Assembly: GCA_034509925.1 (NCBI GenBank) | Contig: CM067536.1 | Location: 3,686,001-3,750,000, forward strand | Length of the DNA: 64,000 nucleotides | Origin: Hirudinaria manillensis | Lineage: Eukaryota; Annelida; Clitellata; Hirudinida; Hirudinidae | Direction: 5' to 3' | Shown: piece by piece, positions 10,811-24,854 of the stretch | Layout: each line of letters starts with the position of its first letter | Position numbering within the stretch: the first letter of the stretch is position 1 | Made by a program: the position numbers and the translations under genes | Notes under the pieces: model-generated | Database searches by the model: none | Told to the model about the DNA's origin: nothing | What the model saw: the letters and a program-made list of their open reading frames with translations, nothing else

Positions 10811-13800
10811 GAGAGTTGAAACATTTTACATCGTAAAGATCCAAAGTATCAACTTTCATGAAGATAACATAAATGATGTTTAAACAACTATTTTAATTAA
10901 TCCTTAAAAGACAAAACAAAGTCTTAATCATAAAATTCACTAAATAAAAATTAATTATAAACATGCCCATAAAACCATAGCTTGATGGAGATGAACAGCT
11001 TTTAAGGTTATAGGAAATGACCGATTAAAAACTTTTTAGTTTAACTTTTCAACGAAGACATCCATGTCAACGTGGTTCATGGCAATTGCAAGGTTTTGGC
11101 CCCCAGGGAGTCTCCGATTCTTTCATGGAAACTCAGATGTTTTTCTTGAGGCTAATTTATTAATCCATGAAAAGAGATATTTTTTGTCTGCTATTCTGAG
11201 TTTTCTGTTTGTTTGTTTGTTTATTTGTTTGTTTGTGTGGTTGGGTTTTTTTGTTTTAAGTTTGTTGGTCATTACTTAATGAGATTTATTTATTGAAATA
11301 TATTTAAATTACGAGCAAAAATTCATTAACTATAATAAATTCATTAATAGTGTCAATACATGACTGCGATATATCAATACTTCTAGAGTATTACTTAAAG
11401 GATTCGAGAATATACATAAATGACGACTGAAATTTAAAAATTCTTTTTCAAATTTAATAAACTCTGAAATTAAAATTATAAATAGATTCAAAAGCCGTCA
11501 GTTGATGAATGACATTTTCCAATCATACATTTCTACAACAGGATAAGAAATATGATAAGAAAATAAGATATAAATTCTTTTTTTACGCCTTCAGTGATGT
11601 GTGGCGCCACATCGGAACAGAGATATAATTTTTAAGTCCCAAATGAACAATTATTTTGGTACTGGGAACCTGTGGAGACATAAATTAGCTTTTGAGCTTT
11701 CAAAAGCATGGCTTGTTGTGGATTTGAACAAGGAAATCAAAACAAGATTTTAATATTTAATATTTAATTCAAACAATTCCATCCCATTTCATGATCTTTT
11801 TAGTTTTATAAATAATGTTTAAACCGATGCCATATTTCAGATTAGTATTATTTATTATTATTTACAAATTTAATTTTTATTTTCATCGAACGTGTTTACT
11901 TGGTTGAATGTATTTTCGCAGAATTCGCTTTGGAAACATTCCAGTCTTAAAGATAATTAATAATTTATAAAAAAATCATTTATTATTCCGAAAATGTTAA
12001 AATAATTCTTCTATCATCAGTTTCTTAAGTCGAAATAATAGTATATTAAGTGTGATATCATGACGTTACACGTCTAATACAACCTTATACTTATAGATCT
12101 TCAATCCACGATCGGATTCAACCGAAATTATAAAATAATATTTATTTCAATTAATTCGCTAAAATATCTATTCGCTAACTAGATTGATTAATATTGAATC
12201 TTACAAACTTATTTGCAAATTGAACAAATTTACAAAATTACAAAGCAAAGTGTAAAAATGGTAGTCCTAATTATAAAAATTCTTACCACAATCATCAGTA
12301 ATTTTGCTATTAATGTTATCATTTGTTATATTATTATTATTATTATTATTTCAAGACATTAATTAAAATAAATTCTCAAATAAAGTATTTTTATTCGCTT
12401 AGCAAAACCTAGATTTAAAATATTCAGAACTTTGGAGGATTCTAAAAGCATCCCTGATGGAATCAATTCACTTCAAACGATTTTCAGGTTGAAAAGCATT
12501 GTCGGGTTGAATAATTCAATTATAATTGAAATAATTAATAATAATAATAATAATAACACACGCAAATAAAATTGAAAAAAAATTTAATTTAAATTAAAAA
12601 CAATAATAATCGCTTATAAGTGAATCACTGATTTGTGCGATTATTAGGAATGAAATTATTTTTTTATGAAATAATTTTTTAAATCAACAACTCACGTGAC
12701 TTGGTTCGTCGCGATTTTCTGCGGAAAATGGAAACTGAAAGTTTAAAAATTATTTTCTTAGGACCATCTTAGGAGATTTTAAATTTTAAAACAAAATAAA
12801 ATAAATTAATGTGGGAAGATTAATGAAATAAAATGAGTTAATTACGTGGAATTAGAGATTAAATATTAATAAATCGTGTAAATGAAATTAAATTATAGGA
12901 AAAACTTTTAATATCTTGGTTGCAACAAAAATTTTCTTTCAGTAATAAATGTTAATAATTAAATAATTAAATTATTAATTGATAGGAAATTGTTATTTTA
13001 ATTATTATTATCGACAATATTTGTTTAAATATTTGCTCAAAAACAATAAAGAACTCCTAAAATAATTGCCCTGGAAATACCAGGAAATATTTTCTATTTC
13101 TTGACTTTAAGATTCAATTTCTCCTATTTTACAACAATTAACAACAGGAAATTCCGAATTTCTGATGGCATAAAATGTTGATTAATGATGGCCGTAGAAT
13201 TTCGCATAATTTGATCGGAAAATTATATTTTACTTTAATTCAGAATAATTTAAATATTTTTAAACATATTTTTTTTGTACGTTTCAGGAGATTAATTTTG
13301 TAAAAATGACAAAAAATCTTTAATGTTCAAGAAGAAATCCTAAGACTCATCAGTCCTTTTTTTACTTTCAAGAAAACATTGCAATCCACCTAAAGAGGAA
13401 AAAACTCGCCTTTTAGAGTTCAGAGCTAGATATTTGCCAAATTAAAATCTATTTCACTGATAAATCTTTGATCCTGTTAAAAAAAATCTTTGGCTGACAA
13501 AATTCTGTTTGCAGTAAGTTGAAAAGGCATCTTTTAAGGAATGATTTAAGCAAGAATTAAGCATTTATTAGCTCTAAATACCTGACGTGAGAAAGAATTG
13601 TTAAAGAAATTGTGGCCCAGAATTTGAACTTCTGTCGAAGCAGAAAGAAAGCGGAAACCACAACTATTTGGCTACTGACGCCCGTGTGGCTGGTACAAAA
13701 TCAATGTCTATTTTTAAAATTATTTAAATTCAAAATTATTTATAATCCGCCAGTAATCGTTAAAAATAAATAATAATAATAATAATAATAATTGAATTTT

Positions 13801-14234
13801 ATTGCAATAATTTATATGTAATTAGCGTTAATTGCAATATCGGCGCTGAAATTGTCGGATTGGTAATTAAGAAAACTGATGCCGATGACAACAAGTTCAT
13901 AAGAGTGCAACATTTGCACTTAAAAAACCTCATTGATTTTCCAAAAAGAATAAATTATTAATTACTGAAATTCATAAAAAATATAATTAAAACAAATATT
14001 GTTAAATTGACAATTAATTATATAAATTTATTACCACGATATTATTTTTCTTAGTCTTTTAATCTAGATTTAAGGGCATAATTTAAATTCAACTAAGTTA
14101 CACTCCTCAACGTTAAATTAAATGTTTTAATGTAAATATTTATTTATTTGTTTATTTATTTATCTTGAATTTATTTATTTATCTACTATGGGGTGAAGAT
14201 ATTTATATGAATCGATCATCTTGAAACAAAAACC
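10811..14234. other. AT-rich stretch without recognised genes
   Basis: Many short AT-rich words and small (AAT)n runs. Slightly GC-richer islands at 11050-11160, 11590-11720 and 13630-13700 have no splice-bounded frame that I trust. Confidence 0.6.
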
Positions 14235-14480
14235 ATGTTGCCTCCTGAACCAACGATCATCCAAATCTTCCTACGCCGAGAGAAACCTAAGACCATTCAC
14301 AGGTCCACTTCTTTCACAAACAGAAACATGAAATCCTGGAATTTTCTACCCAACCTCTCTCACCCAACACCCACTCATCCACCCACTCATCCACCCATCA
14401 GCCACCCAACCCTACCGGCATCAATTTCTCCATAACATTAAGAAACCCCACATCTCCCGTTTCATTCGCCGTCTTAAAAT
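14235..14480 (+). mobile_element. Degraded C-terminus of a CR1/Jockey-type retrotransposon (possible)
   Basis: One frame reads STSFTNRNMKSWNFLP. This resembles the FFSNRIVKSWNTLP tail at 35020-35060, typical of the end of the reverse-transcriptase frame of CR1/Jockey-like elements. A CCAC/TCAT-rich expansion and frame loss follow. The match is short, so this is a weak call. Confidence 0.3.
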
Positions 14481-16290
14481 AATCGGCTCCTAATGATGTC
14501 CTTCTGTGGCTGTATTTTCTCATTTAATGATTGAGTTCATTTTTTAAATTCATTGATTGTCTTTTTTCGTTGAAAGAGCTTTAAAATTTATTAAAATAAA
14601 GAATTTTATTTCATAAATATGGTCGAAAATATGATTGAAAAACCGCGTAGGTCATCAGTTGTTGATCTTGGGTCAAAGTTCAACTCCTCAAAATAGCGCT
14701 ACATAAATGACGCGACAAACGGGAAACATTGGATTGAAAAGATTTTTTTTTTTAATTTTAAAATTTTAAATCCCATGATATTCCAGAAGACGAATCGTCA
14801 TGGATACCATTCCATGTATTTACATTTCCTCTTTCTTTCTGAAGATTTGCTCTGGAAAATTAAAATAAATATTCTTAAAAAAATATAAAAAAACATTTAC
14901 GAATATATCACGTAATTTTCTTACAAGTAAACATACGTTTCCAGACTCGAAGCTTCCACGGATTCTGTTTTTCCAAAGCGACATGTGAGACCAAAAGTCT
15001 GGCAAAGACCTCGAATCGTTGGAAGAGCAGAAATTATTCATTGTTATCGTGAACTTGAGATGATGATTTGAAAATAATTCTCTGCAATTTGTCATCTGAA
15101 ATCCGTGCAATTGGTCCTACTCCATGTCCGTGTGGGTGTTGTTCAATAATCCATTCATCATTTTAATCAGCTTCCTTGAACCAACCCCTTGTAATGAAAA
15201 TTCATGTCCAATGTGAGACATGATTTCGTCTTGGTTATCTCGACCAATCGCTCTACTACTATTGGAAGTAAACTTTTATTTATTATTTTTAATTTTAATT
15301 ATTTTAATTGTTTATTAAATTATTTATTTATTTATTTATTGAAAATAATCTTTTTATTTAAATCATTTATTTGATTTCAAATCAAATAACTAAGATCTAT
15401 TATAATAATTGGTAATTATGATGAAAAATAATAATAATAATATAATAGTAATAACAATAATATTATTAATATTAATATGTGCATATATTTTACTATTTAC
15501 TTGATTTACAGAACAATATTAAATTATTCCAGATATACCGTGGATGTAATACTATGGCCTGTCAATATGGCGTCCAGCAAATGTCCACTCTTTAAATTCA
15601 CGTCCTTCTAAACTCCTGAAACTCCTTACAACATGAGGTGGGTTGTCATTGATCTCACTTGGTTTATTTTTTAAAATAACTTTAACAATTAGATTTTAGT
15701 TGCACTAAAGAAGTTAATTATTTACACCTCTCAGTAAATAATTTGAGACAAATAAAATATTATTAAAAATTAAATTGTATTGATGAATGTCTTTGTTGAC
15801 AAATTGTTAATTTTATTTGTCGTTAATTATTGTGTTTATTTTTATTAATTTGTGTTATTCGTGGCCATTTTCAGGATTAATTCAAACTTTAAATACTATT
15901 TCACAATTACAACAACAACAACAACAGAAATAACAACAACAAACTGAATAATTATTCATTGTCATCTTAATTGTTAAGCAAACAATGTCAAGCCATTATA
16001 TTTATTGTTTCAAATAATTTTGAATGAATACAATTAAATTATAATTTTATCTTATAAATAGTTTTTAAATTACTAAAACATTTAAGATCCTTTAATTTAT
16101 ATTTTAACCCATTATTTCATTTTTTCACAAATATTATTTATTAAATAGTATTTAATTTAATGGTATTGTTGAATAATAACATAGAAAGAAAAACATTTAA
16201 AGCATTAATTGCATTTGCAGAATGTTTTGGAATGAAATGTAATTGGTATTTGATGGATCTTTGGTGATCATATCATCTTTAATTAAAACG
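14481..16290. other. AT-rich stretch without recognised genes
   Basis: No supported gene. Two pieces have exon-like features but little support: the minus-strand frame at 14820-15110, and a + strand frame after TTATTCCAG at 15532 that stops within about 60 bases. Small TTTA and AAT runs are present. Confidence 0.5.
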
Positions 16291-16293
16291 TTT

Positions 16294-16723
16294 GGATGGA
16301 TGGATGGATGGATGGATGGATGGATGGATGGATGGATGGATGGATGGATGGATGGATGGATGGATGGATGGATGGATGGATGGATGGATGGATGGATGGA
16401 TGGATGGATGGATGGATGGATGGATGGATGGATGGATGGATGGATGGATGGATGGATGATGGATGGATGGATGGATGGATGGATGGATGGATGGATGGAT
16501 GGATGGATGGATGGATGGATGGATGGATGGATGGATGGATGGATGGATGGATGGATGGATGGATGGATGGATGGATGGATGGATGGATGGATGGATGGAT
16601 GGATGGATGGATGGATGGATGGATGGATGGATGGATGGATGGATGGATGGATGGATGGATGGATGGATGGATGGATGGATGGATGGATGGATGGATGGAT
16701 GGATGGATGGATGGATGGATGGA
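16294..16723. repeat. (GGAT)n microsatellite, about 430 bp, one phase slip
   Basis: About 107 copies of GGAT, perfect except for a single ATGATGG slip near 16457. All six frames can stay open across it, giving artefact proteins of MDGW or HPSI repeats. Confidence 0.97.
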
Positions 16724-18044
16724 AGATTGGAGCTTGGAAATGACTAATAAAAGCGAATGAATGGAATAGCGCCATTACGTAGCGCAATATTTGTAATAGA
16801 AGGTTGGATGGTGTATCAGTGGTACATTATGAGGTGCCGTGATGTTATTGCTTCTCTCGATTTGAAAATAATTTCTGCATATGTTCATACTGGTCTCAAT
16901 TATCCTCACCAATAACCTTTTATTATTAAGTTCAACGCGTGATTGGCAACATCAACAAGCACTAAAGCCATAACTAATAATTATCATCCTTACACTATAT
17001 CATTATAATTATTAATTATAATTAATTACTAAAATACTTATTATTAAGTAATAAAAACCAACAAAATAAGGAAAAGAAAAAAAGATCTTTGAGGAAAAGT
17101 TGTGGAAAGCGATGAACAAAGAAAGTAAAATGAAAAGTTGACGCTCGAACAACTTCATTTCTGAAGTTAAAAAAATAAGAAAAAAAAAAGAATTCTTTGT
17201 TGGTTAAAAAGTGCTGGAATCGACGGATGAGAAAGTGAAAGTTACATTTCAAGACCAGCAGACGTTCAGTCCATCATCAGATGATGTACCGAATTGACCT
17301 CTCGGTCAGTGACAAACGTCGCTCGGTCGACAACAAATTAAATGATAGATAGGACTCAATGTAGGTTCCATTTAGACGAAAACATTACTTTTGCCGTGCA
17401 AGAAGTACACAAATGAGAAAAACATTGGCATTGGCAATTTGATTGTTTGAGGTGTCCTGTTAGGATGCGAGGATACTACTTAATCGAAAGCCATTTATGA
17501 AGCGTCTCCATCGTGACGGTACAGGTTGGGTATTGAACACGATACGTAACGACTGTTGCCATCACTTGCGCATCCAGGAATTTTAGCTGTTACGTCCCAC
17601 AGCATTTCAAATAGCGGACCTTGTCACCAACAAGTAAGATTCAATTCGTATGATTGCTACCTGTGGTTAAGTTTCAATCAAACTATCAACCAAAGTTTAG
17701 TTTCAACCATAGTTTCAATCAAAGTTTGAACCAAGATTCCTATCCGCCACGGCGAATATCATCATTTGCTTCCTCGATGGTTTAAAAGAAAAATGAGAAG
17801 CGAACCAAACGACCTTTGACATTACAATCCTCTGAGATCCTGCAGAATGTCCATTTTTGTCGGGCAGCACCCGATGTTTTGCTGGTTTTTTGTGAAAGAT
17901 GTTCGAGCGAATCACGAAAGGATTCCTTTGTGTTCGTGAAATAATTTATTATTAATGTGTTCATTATCAGTCATCCACGTGCAGGCAAATAATTTATTAT
18001 TAACCAGCAATCGATTGCAATACACGTCGTGATTCTAAACCATA
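16724..18044. other. Stretch without recognised genes
   Basis: Moderate base composition. A piece at 17580-17634 is open in one frame between CATCCAG and CAA|GTAAGA and could be an exon, but no partner exon or domain was found. Confidence 0.45.
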
Positions 18045-18245
18045 ACAATGCCAAGATGGCAGGATTTTCGAAAAAAACTTATTTTTACATGATATAGTTG
18101 TGGCATATGTATATGAAACCTATATAAAAACACTCCTCTAATCGAGCACTATGTTGTGTCAAAATTTCAAAGCAATTGGCCAAGTACTTTCAGAAAACAT
18201 TTACGTGATACAAACACACATTGCATTTTTATTTATATAGATACA
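18045..18245 (+). mobile_element. Retrotransposon-like 3' tail (possible)
   Basis: The stretch contains GTCAAAATTTCAAAGCAATT followed by an imperfect ACAAACACACA run and ends TTTATTTATATAGATA. This pattern resembles the 3' ends of non-LTR (RTE-like) elements or the SINEs that share their tails. There is no coding sequence, and family assignment needs a repeat library. Confidence 0.3.
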
Positions 18246-18439
18246 CACAATTGGTAAGGTACAGTAACATTACAATGAACACACTTGGATTAAATAATAT
18301 AATTCAATCACTTTTAACAAAGTACGATTATAATTAAAGTTATTATAATCGTCATCTGTATGTTTTCATTTAATATATAACAATACGATGAATATACACA
18401 GAATATCCAGTTCTAATAAGATTCAACTTCCCCACATAT

Positions 18440-18625
18440 AAAAATATATATATTATTATATTAATATATATTATTATATTATATATATTATATTATATTA
18501 TATTAATATATATTGTTATATTAATATATATTGTTATCAGCGTGTTATAATTTAACATATATATTATTATATTAATATATATTATTATATTAATATATAT
18601 TGTTATCAGTGTGTTATAATTTAAC
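18440..18625. repeat. AT-rich tandem repeat, unit about 70 bp
   Basis: TGTTATCAGYGTGTTATAAT followed by TTAACAT occurs twice (from 18532 and from 18600), separated by ATATATTATTATATTA-type words. Confidence 0.7.
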
Positions 18626-18740
18626 ATTTATTTCGAAACCACATAAAAAGCTAAAAATAAAAACAATAATAAAATCAGATATTAAGTCTTGTATGGACAA
18701 TGAAGACATTTTCAACTGCTGAATATTGTTGCACTATAAT

Positions 18741-19098
<358 letters not shown>

Positions 19099-19203
19099 AA
19101 TTAATTTATAATAATTTATCGGTAGCAAATAAATACGCAATAATTTGTTAAAGTCAACTCGTTGCATCTTTTTTTTTGTTTCAAGATCGAAAGTCCTCAT
19201 TTT

Positions 19204-19284
19204 GTTTTTATGTTTTTATGTTTTTATGTTTTTATGTTTTTATGTTTTTATGTTTTTATGTTTTTATGTTTTTATGTTTTTATG
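19204..19284. repeat. 8-bp repeat, unit TTTTTATG, about 10 copies
   Basis: Perfect tandem copies of TTTTTATG. Frames rich in Phe, Met and Cys are products of the repeat. Confidence 0.92.
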
Positions 19285-20000
19285 TTCCTCTGCATGCGTT
19301 TCTATTTCACTTGGAAGGTTCAATCAACGTTTTGTAGAACTTCAATCGTTCAGGTTCACTCAATTATTTAAGCAAACGCGGTACAACAAAAACAACAACG
19401 ACGACGACGACAGCAACAAAAACAACGACGACAACAACTGTCAAAGAGTAAGCAAACGTTGTCACAGTGCTTGAACTTCCAACAAGTCATTGGTACTTAA
19501 TTGTTGTGGATAATGTAATAATAATAGTAAGAATTTATTATTAATTAAAGTTTATTTCGATAATATTCAGAATCTTTTTGAGGTTGGTGCAGTGGCACAT
19601 TCTTTGTAATAAAGTAGCTTAGTATCTCCAATTGCAAACTAGTCCTTAATTATATAGAAAGTAATTCAAGATACAACATTAATAAAAAACTTGCACTAAA
19701 CAACTCCAACAGATTGTCAAGCAACTCTTTAACGAATCAAAGTTAAGTGCATTCAGAAACTCAGTGGAAGTAGAATTTTGTTAGAACTGGATATTCTGTG
19801 GTTATTCTGTGGTGCTAAGAGCCATAATAATGATGATATTACAAAATGAATGGATGTTAAAAGCAATAATTAATTAATAACAATTTATAGGACTAGTAAC
19901 AACAGAAACAACAAACAATAATAATAATGGTAATAATAATAATAACAACAATAACAATAAGAAAATATGGAATCCAAATATTATAATTGATTCTCTCTAG
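19285..20000. other. Stretch without recognised genes
   Basis: Contains AAC/GAC triplet tracts near 19385-19440 and AAT runs near 19918-19950. It ends in the pyrimidine-rich TTGATTCTCTCTAG, a good splice acceptor for the exon that follows. Confidence 0.5.
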
Positions 20001-20337
20001 CCTGCAGAATCCTGCTAATCGAACACGTGTTCCGAACAGGAATTCATTCCATTCGCCATCCGTGATGACCATCGTCGTCGTCGTCTTCGTCCTCCTTCAA
20101 TTATCGCTCATCTCCCCTACGAGTTTCTACTTACAGACCTCTTCATCATCATCACCAACAACATCATCATCATCATCGCCATCGTTATCATCATCATCAT
20201 CAAAGTCATCGTCGTGGTCGTCATCATCTCTCTCCTCATCGTCGTCGTCATCATCAATACACTCAACCAGCTTCCTTCCAACATCAAATATTTCTCCTCA
20301 ATCACCATTGGACACGCAAGTTTCGCCAAATGACGAG
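20001..20337 (+). CDS. Signal-peptide exon; candidate first coding exon of CCN-like gene B
   Basis: From ATG at 20065 the frame begins MTIVVVVFVLLQLSLISPTS, a textbook signal peptide. About 45 Ser-rich residues follow (a CAT/TCA microsatellite read in frame), and the exon ends NDE at GAG|GTTTGA. A strong acceptor (TTCTCTCTAG) sits at 20000, so at least one 5' UTR exon would lie upstream. Exit phase is 0, matching the IGFBP exon of gene B at 35915, which lacks a signal peptide. The join would need a 15.6-kb intron and is inference. The exon could instead belong to an unseen gene. The donor GTTTGA is also used by the linker exon of gene A. Confidence 0.35.
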
Positions 20338-21181
20338 GTTTGAATAATCTACATTATTTTTTTCATTATTATTATTTTTATTATTATTATTATATTTTAA
20401 TATGATTTTGATTTTTAAAAATATTTAATTGTTACAAAAACAAAATAATATATACTCGCAGTTTATTGTTTATTATTATAAATATTGTAAGAGTATTATG
20501 AGTAAATGCGTAATTTCCGTTTTTTATTTGCTATTTCAGCGAAAACCAAAAAAAAAAAATTTAAATTAGTGCTAATTAATATGAGTTAGTTTTTTTATAT
20601 AATTTTTAAAAATAAATAATGATACTTCACGAGTTAGTTTCTCGAAATATCCTTTTCTCTTTAAAGATTTATTTTATTTTATTTAATCTGTTCAATTCAA
20701 TTATGAACATAATTTGAACATCATTCGCTCGCGGAAGCACGAAATCGTAGCATGAGATCTTGGAATAAATTTGTATTTTGGCAATTAAATCTTTTTTATT
20801 TTTTAAATCGTTTTAAAATTTTTAATTTGAATTTCATCGTTAAAATCGTTCAGGAAAATTAAATAAATCGCTGAAATATTAATAACATTATCCGCTAACA
20901 ATCTTTATTTTATGAATAAATAACATTTATTAAATAATAATTTAAAAAAATAATATAATTTATAAATAATATAATATTTTAATAAACAGGATATGGTCTC
21001 ACAGATGTTCAGAGCATTCATGCAATGTTAAGTCTATTTTTGAATGAGATAACTATTATTAAGTAATAAACAATATAATAATATAATAATTTTATGGATT
21101 TTTAATTTAAAAATATCTAAAAATATTAATCACGGATATTCACTCGTGTTTTTTACTTCTGGAATGTCAACTAATGAAGAG

Positions 21182-21276
21182 TCATATCGATGACGATGAT
21201 ATTGATGGTGATGATGACGATGACGTCGACGATGATGGTGATGACGACGACGACGATGATGATGATGATGATGATG
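21182..21276. repeat. GAT/GAC triplet microsatellite
   Basis: Mixed GAT and GAC triplets with a pure (GAT)n end. The short frames on either strand are repeat products. Confidence 0.85.
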
Positions 21277-21667
21277 ATCTGCGGTGAGGGTGCATACTGC
21301 ACCGTAGGGCCCAAATAACCTCGTAATGTTGCGTCTGAAAGGATTCCATTTGCAACAAGTGCTTGATTCGAAAGAAGTTCCACAAAATACTTTGTTGATG
21401 TTGACGAGCTGTCGTTGATGATGTTGTTGTTGTTGTTGTTATTATTGTTGTTATTGTTGTTATTGCTGTTGCTATCATTACAAGCATGTAGGTATGTAAC
21501 TTACGTTACTGAAGCAACAAGCACATGAATAAGTTTTGTGATAAAACATGTGATGTCATGTAAAACATGGTAGATAATCAATTTGTAAATAAATGATCTT
21601 TAAACTTATTATGCTGAAGTAATAATAGAATAATTAACAATATAATTATAATATAATAATATAATGA

Positions 21668-21783
<116 letters not shown>

Positions 21784-22269
21784 ACAATAATTGTAATGTA
21801 ATGCGACATTTTGATGGATGAAGTTCCTGCTTGAGGAACAACGCTCACGAATGTTCCGCTTGAACGATTTCGAGATGAAATGATGCGTGACCAACTGAGT
21901 TAAGAAATTTTAGGCGTCTGAGATTGAGTGAAATTTGTAAATAATTTTATATTGTCTAAGTAAAATATAATTTAAATATATTTATTTGTTAATAAATTGA
22001 AATGTTTTTAAATGATTTAATTTACTAAATTTTGAGAATAATTATAAAAATTATTTTGCATTGTTGCCATAAATACAGAATTATTCTGTTTAAATTGGTC
22101 TTTGCTTTAAAAAATGGAACGAACTTTGAAACTTTGAAAAAGGTGTTTGCGAACCATGAGTCACTTTTCAAAGTAGTTTCACAACCTTCTTTAGACTTGA
22201 TTAAATTTTGTCACCCACAACAAAATATATTTTAATTCTTTATTTCTTTAATTATTCATTAAATAATAA

Positions 22270-22271
22270 AT

Positions 22272-22342
<71 letters not shown>

Positions 22343-22368
22343 CTTATTTACTTATTTATTTATTTAGC
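22270..22368. repeat. (TTTA)n microsatellite
   Basis: About 24 TTTA copies with two ACTT variants near the end. Confidence 0.92.
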
Positions 22369-22937
22369 GTTGCTCCAGGAAATATATTACCAAAGAATGT
22401 TTTGGTCTTTGGTGCAAATCTTGTTACTCAAATGAATGTTTTTTGTCATCTTTGCGTTTATAAAGTTGATTAACTGTCATGTTTATTATCAATCATAATA
22501 TTTTTTATTTCGTTTGTGAAATTAATTTAATTATTTATTATGATTGTTCAGATTATATTTATTTTATATATACTTATTTATCTTTTATTTATTTATTTAT
22601 ATATTTTAATTGTATTATTTAGTTATTTAATCGGTTTAGTTTCTGAAAATATTCCACAAATGTACTTGAAATGACTTTCGGTACAAGTTATTTGAAAAAG
22701 TTTCAAATCTCACGAGTATCGTCATCATCATCATCATCATAATCCACGTTTGCACTGAGAAAACTTTAATTATTACGCGGGTAGGAATTAAATTATATTA
22801 TTTTATCAATATTCTTTTATAATTTATTTATTTATTTGTTTATATATTTTAGTAAAAATTTAAGTTAAAATCTTTGTTGTTATAATAAATTTCATGGTTA
22901 CGCCGTACACGACAATAATTTTCATGGTACATAATAT

Positions 22938-23085
22938 TTAATAATAAAAAAATATTATTTAATAAAAATAAATAAATAAATATTATTTAATAAAAATAAA
23001 TAAATAAATATTATTTAATAAAAATAAATAAAATATTATTTAATAAAAATAAATAAATAAATATTATTTAATAAAAATAAATAAT
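22938..23085. repeat. Minisatellite of about 30 bp
   Basis: The unit TATTATTTAATAAAAATAAA plus a variable number of TAAA recurs five times. Unit length changes by four bases because the inner (TAAA)n varies. Confidence 0.85.
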
Positions 23086-23360
23086 TAATTTATTTTAAAT
23101 CAAATATTTTGATAAATTAATCACATTAATCACTAACAACATAACATTAAACGTTGATGAATAATAAAATATTAAAAACATAACCAACGTAAAGTCATAC
23201 GCAAGAAGAAGAATTCAATAAAAATGGACTCGTGTTGACCTTCACGTGATCTTGAATATTCATTAAACGATTTCGGATTTCAGAAAGATTTATTGGAATT
23301 TTAAAGTGTAAATGTAAAAACATAAGACTGTATTTCTTGTTGTTTGGTATGTTTTTAAGA

Positions 23361-23531
<171 letters not shown>

Positions 23532-24722
23532 AAAGGTGATATAAAGGTTATGATATGATTGTGTTAAATGTTGTGCGGATGTTCTAACAAATTATATTTA
23601 TTTATGATATCACTGAGGTATATATTTTTATAAAAATTAGTTTATACAATTTATGCAATTATCCATAAATTCTGATTGTAATTTGACAAAAATTCATGCA
23701 AATTACTTCTAATTGTTGCGCCAGAAAATAATTTTATAATAATTTGAAAATAATTGTTAAAACTATGTTTTTCAATGCAATGTCACGTGACGGAAAGTCT
23801 AATTCATTGTGAAGGTGATTTAAAGGAACACAAAAGGTTCAAGGAAGGAAACGGAGTCAATTTCAATTATTTTCCAGCGATTATTTATTATTTTTGAAAG
23901 AATATATTTATTTATTTATTTATTTATTCATAATTAATTTATAATTATTATTTTATTTATTGAGAATTTTATTTTTATTTGTTATATAAAAGAAAATGAA
24001 TTATTTTATTTTAAGTATATTTCTTTAATGTACGTATTCAATAAATTTAAACGATGTTTTAAAATAATATATTTAAAAATAAAATTTAATTAAAGAATTT
24101 ATTCAAATAAAGTTCCTTTTATATTAAATTTAATTTATTAATATTTAATAAATTTAATAAATTTTACGGAACAATTGATTATTAAATTTAACTTAATGTG
24201 TTAAATGTAATTAACTGATACAACATCGTAGAAATTATTTTCCAAAACAATTCAATTATTTCATGATTTATGAAACAATTTCGTTTAAAATCTTTTTTTT
24301 CTTTCCACATCTTTTATTAGATTTTCACCTGAAAATGTTGACAAAGCGTCTCCAAGCCCACCTTCATTTTAGCTTTAATTTCCATCTTAATTTTTCCCAT
24401 TTAAAGACAAATTCACAAAAAAGACAGGTTTTAAATTACAATGAAATTACAAATAGTAATGAAGCAGCGTTTAAGATTTCAAAACTTAAATCAACTTTTC
24501 ACTTTTTTAATCGAAATAATTTTAAATAATCGCATTTAATTATTAAATCAATAAAATATTTATAATATATTTATAAAAATAAAACATATAATATAGAATT
24601 TATTTTAAATATCAAACATATTTATTTAAAACTTACAACATAAAATTCATTTAAATATATAACACATTACACTATTTAAAATATATAACACATTTATTTT
24701 AAATATATTTGTTCAATTTTTT

Positions 24723-24728
24723 TTTATT
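24723..24728 (-). terminator. Polyadenylation signal of the duplicated gene, copy 1
   Basis: AATAAA on the minus strand, 15 bases after the stop codon and followed by an A-rich stretch. The same arrangement occurs in copy 2. Confidence 0.5.
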
Positions 24729-24743
24729 CCTGAAAAATACTAA

Positions 24744-24854
24744 TTAATCCCGACATGCCAAGAAGCAATATAAACCTTGGTTTACGATGGACATACCAAT
24801 CATATTGATGTCCAAGTGCATCACACGGGCACCTCTCCTGACGATTTCAAGCAC
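24744..24854 (-). CDS. 71-residue duplicated gene, copy 1, exon 3 and stop
   Basis: Read on the minus strand, an acceptor TATGTTCTCAG precedes 24854. A single open frame starts VLEIVRRGARVMHLDINM, runs 36 residues and ends in TAA at 24746-24744. AATAAA lies 15 bases past the stop. Entry phase 0 matches the exit of exon 2 at 31545. Copy 2 (32567-32457) has the same exon with only a few conservative changes (Met/Leu, Ile/Val, Tyr/His, Phe/Leu). I do not recognise the protein. The intron before this exon is about 6.7 kb and holds an R2 element and the opposite-strand 400-residue gene. Confidence 0.5.
   Translation of the reverse strand: MLEIVRRGARVMHLDINMIGMSIVNQGLYCFLACRD

Noticed and set aside
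14820-15110. 96-codon minus-strand frame
   Set aside because: No matching splice partners, domain or codon bias; frames of this length occur by chance.
16197-16787. Long HPSI/MDGW-repeat open frames on both strands
   Set aside because: They are translations of the (GGAT)n array, open in every frame, without any non-repeat domain.
24263-24529. 88-codon + strand frame preserved in both duplication units (also 31976-32242)
   Set aside because: Only one base differs between the copies (synonymous), so preservation says nothing about selection. It is Phe/Lys/Asn-rich, as expected of AT-rich DNA, and lies in the 3' flank of the minus-strand gene.
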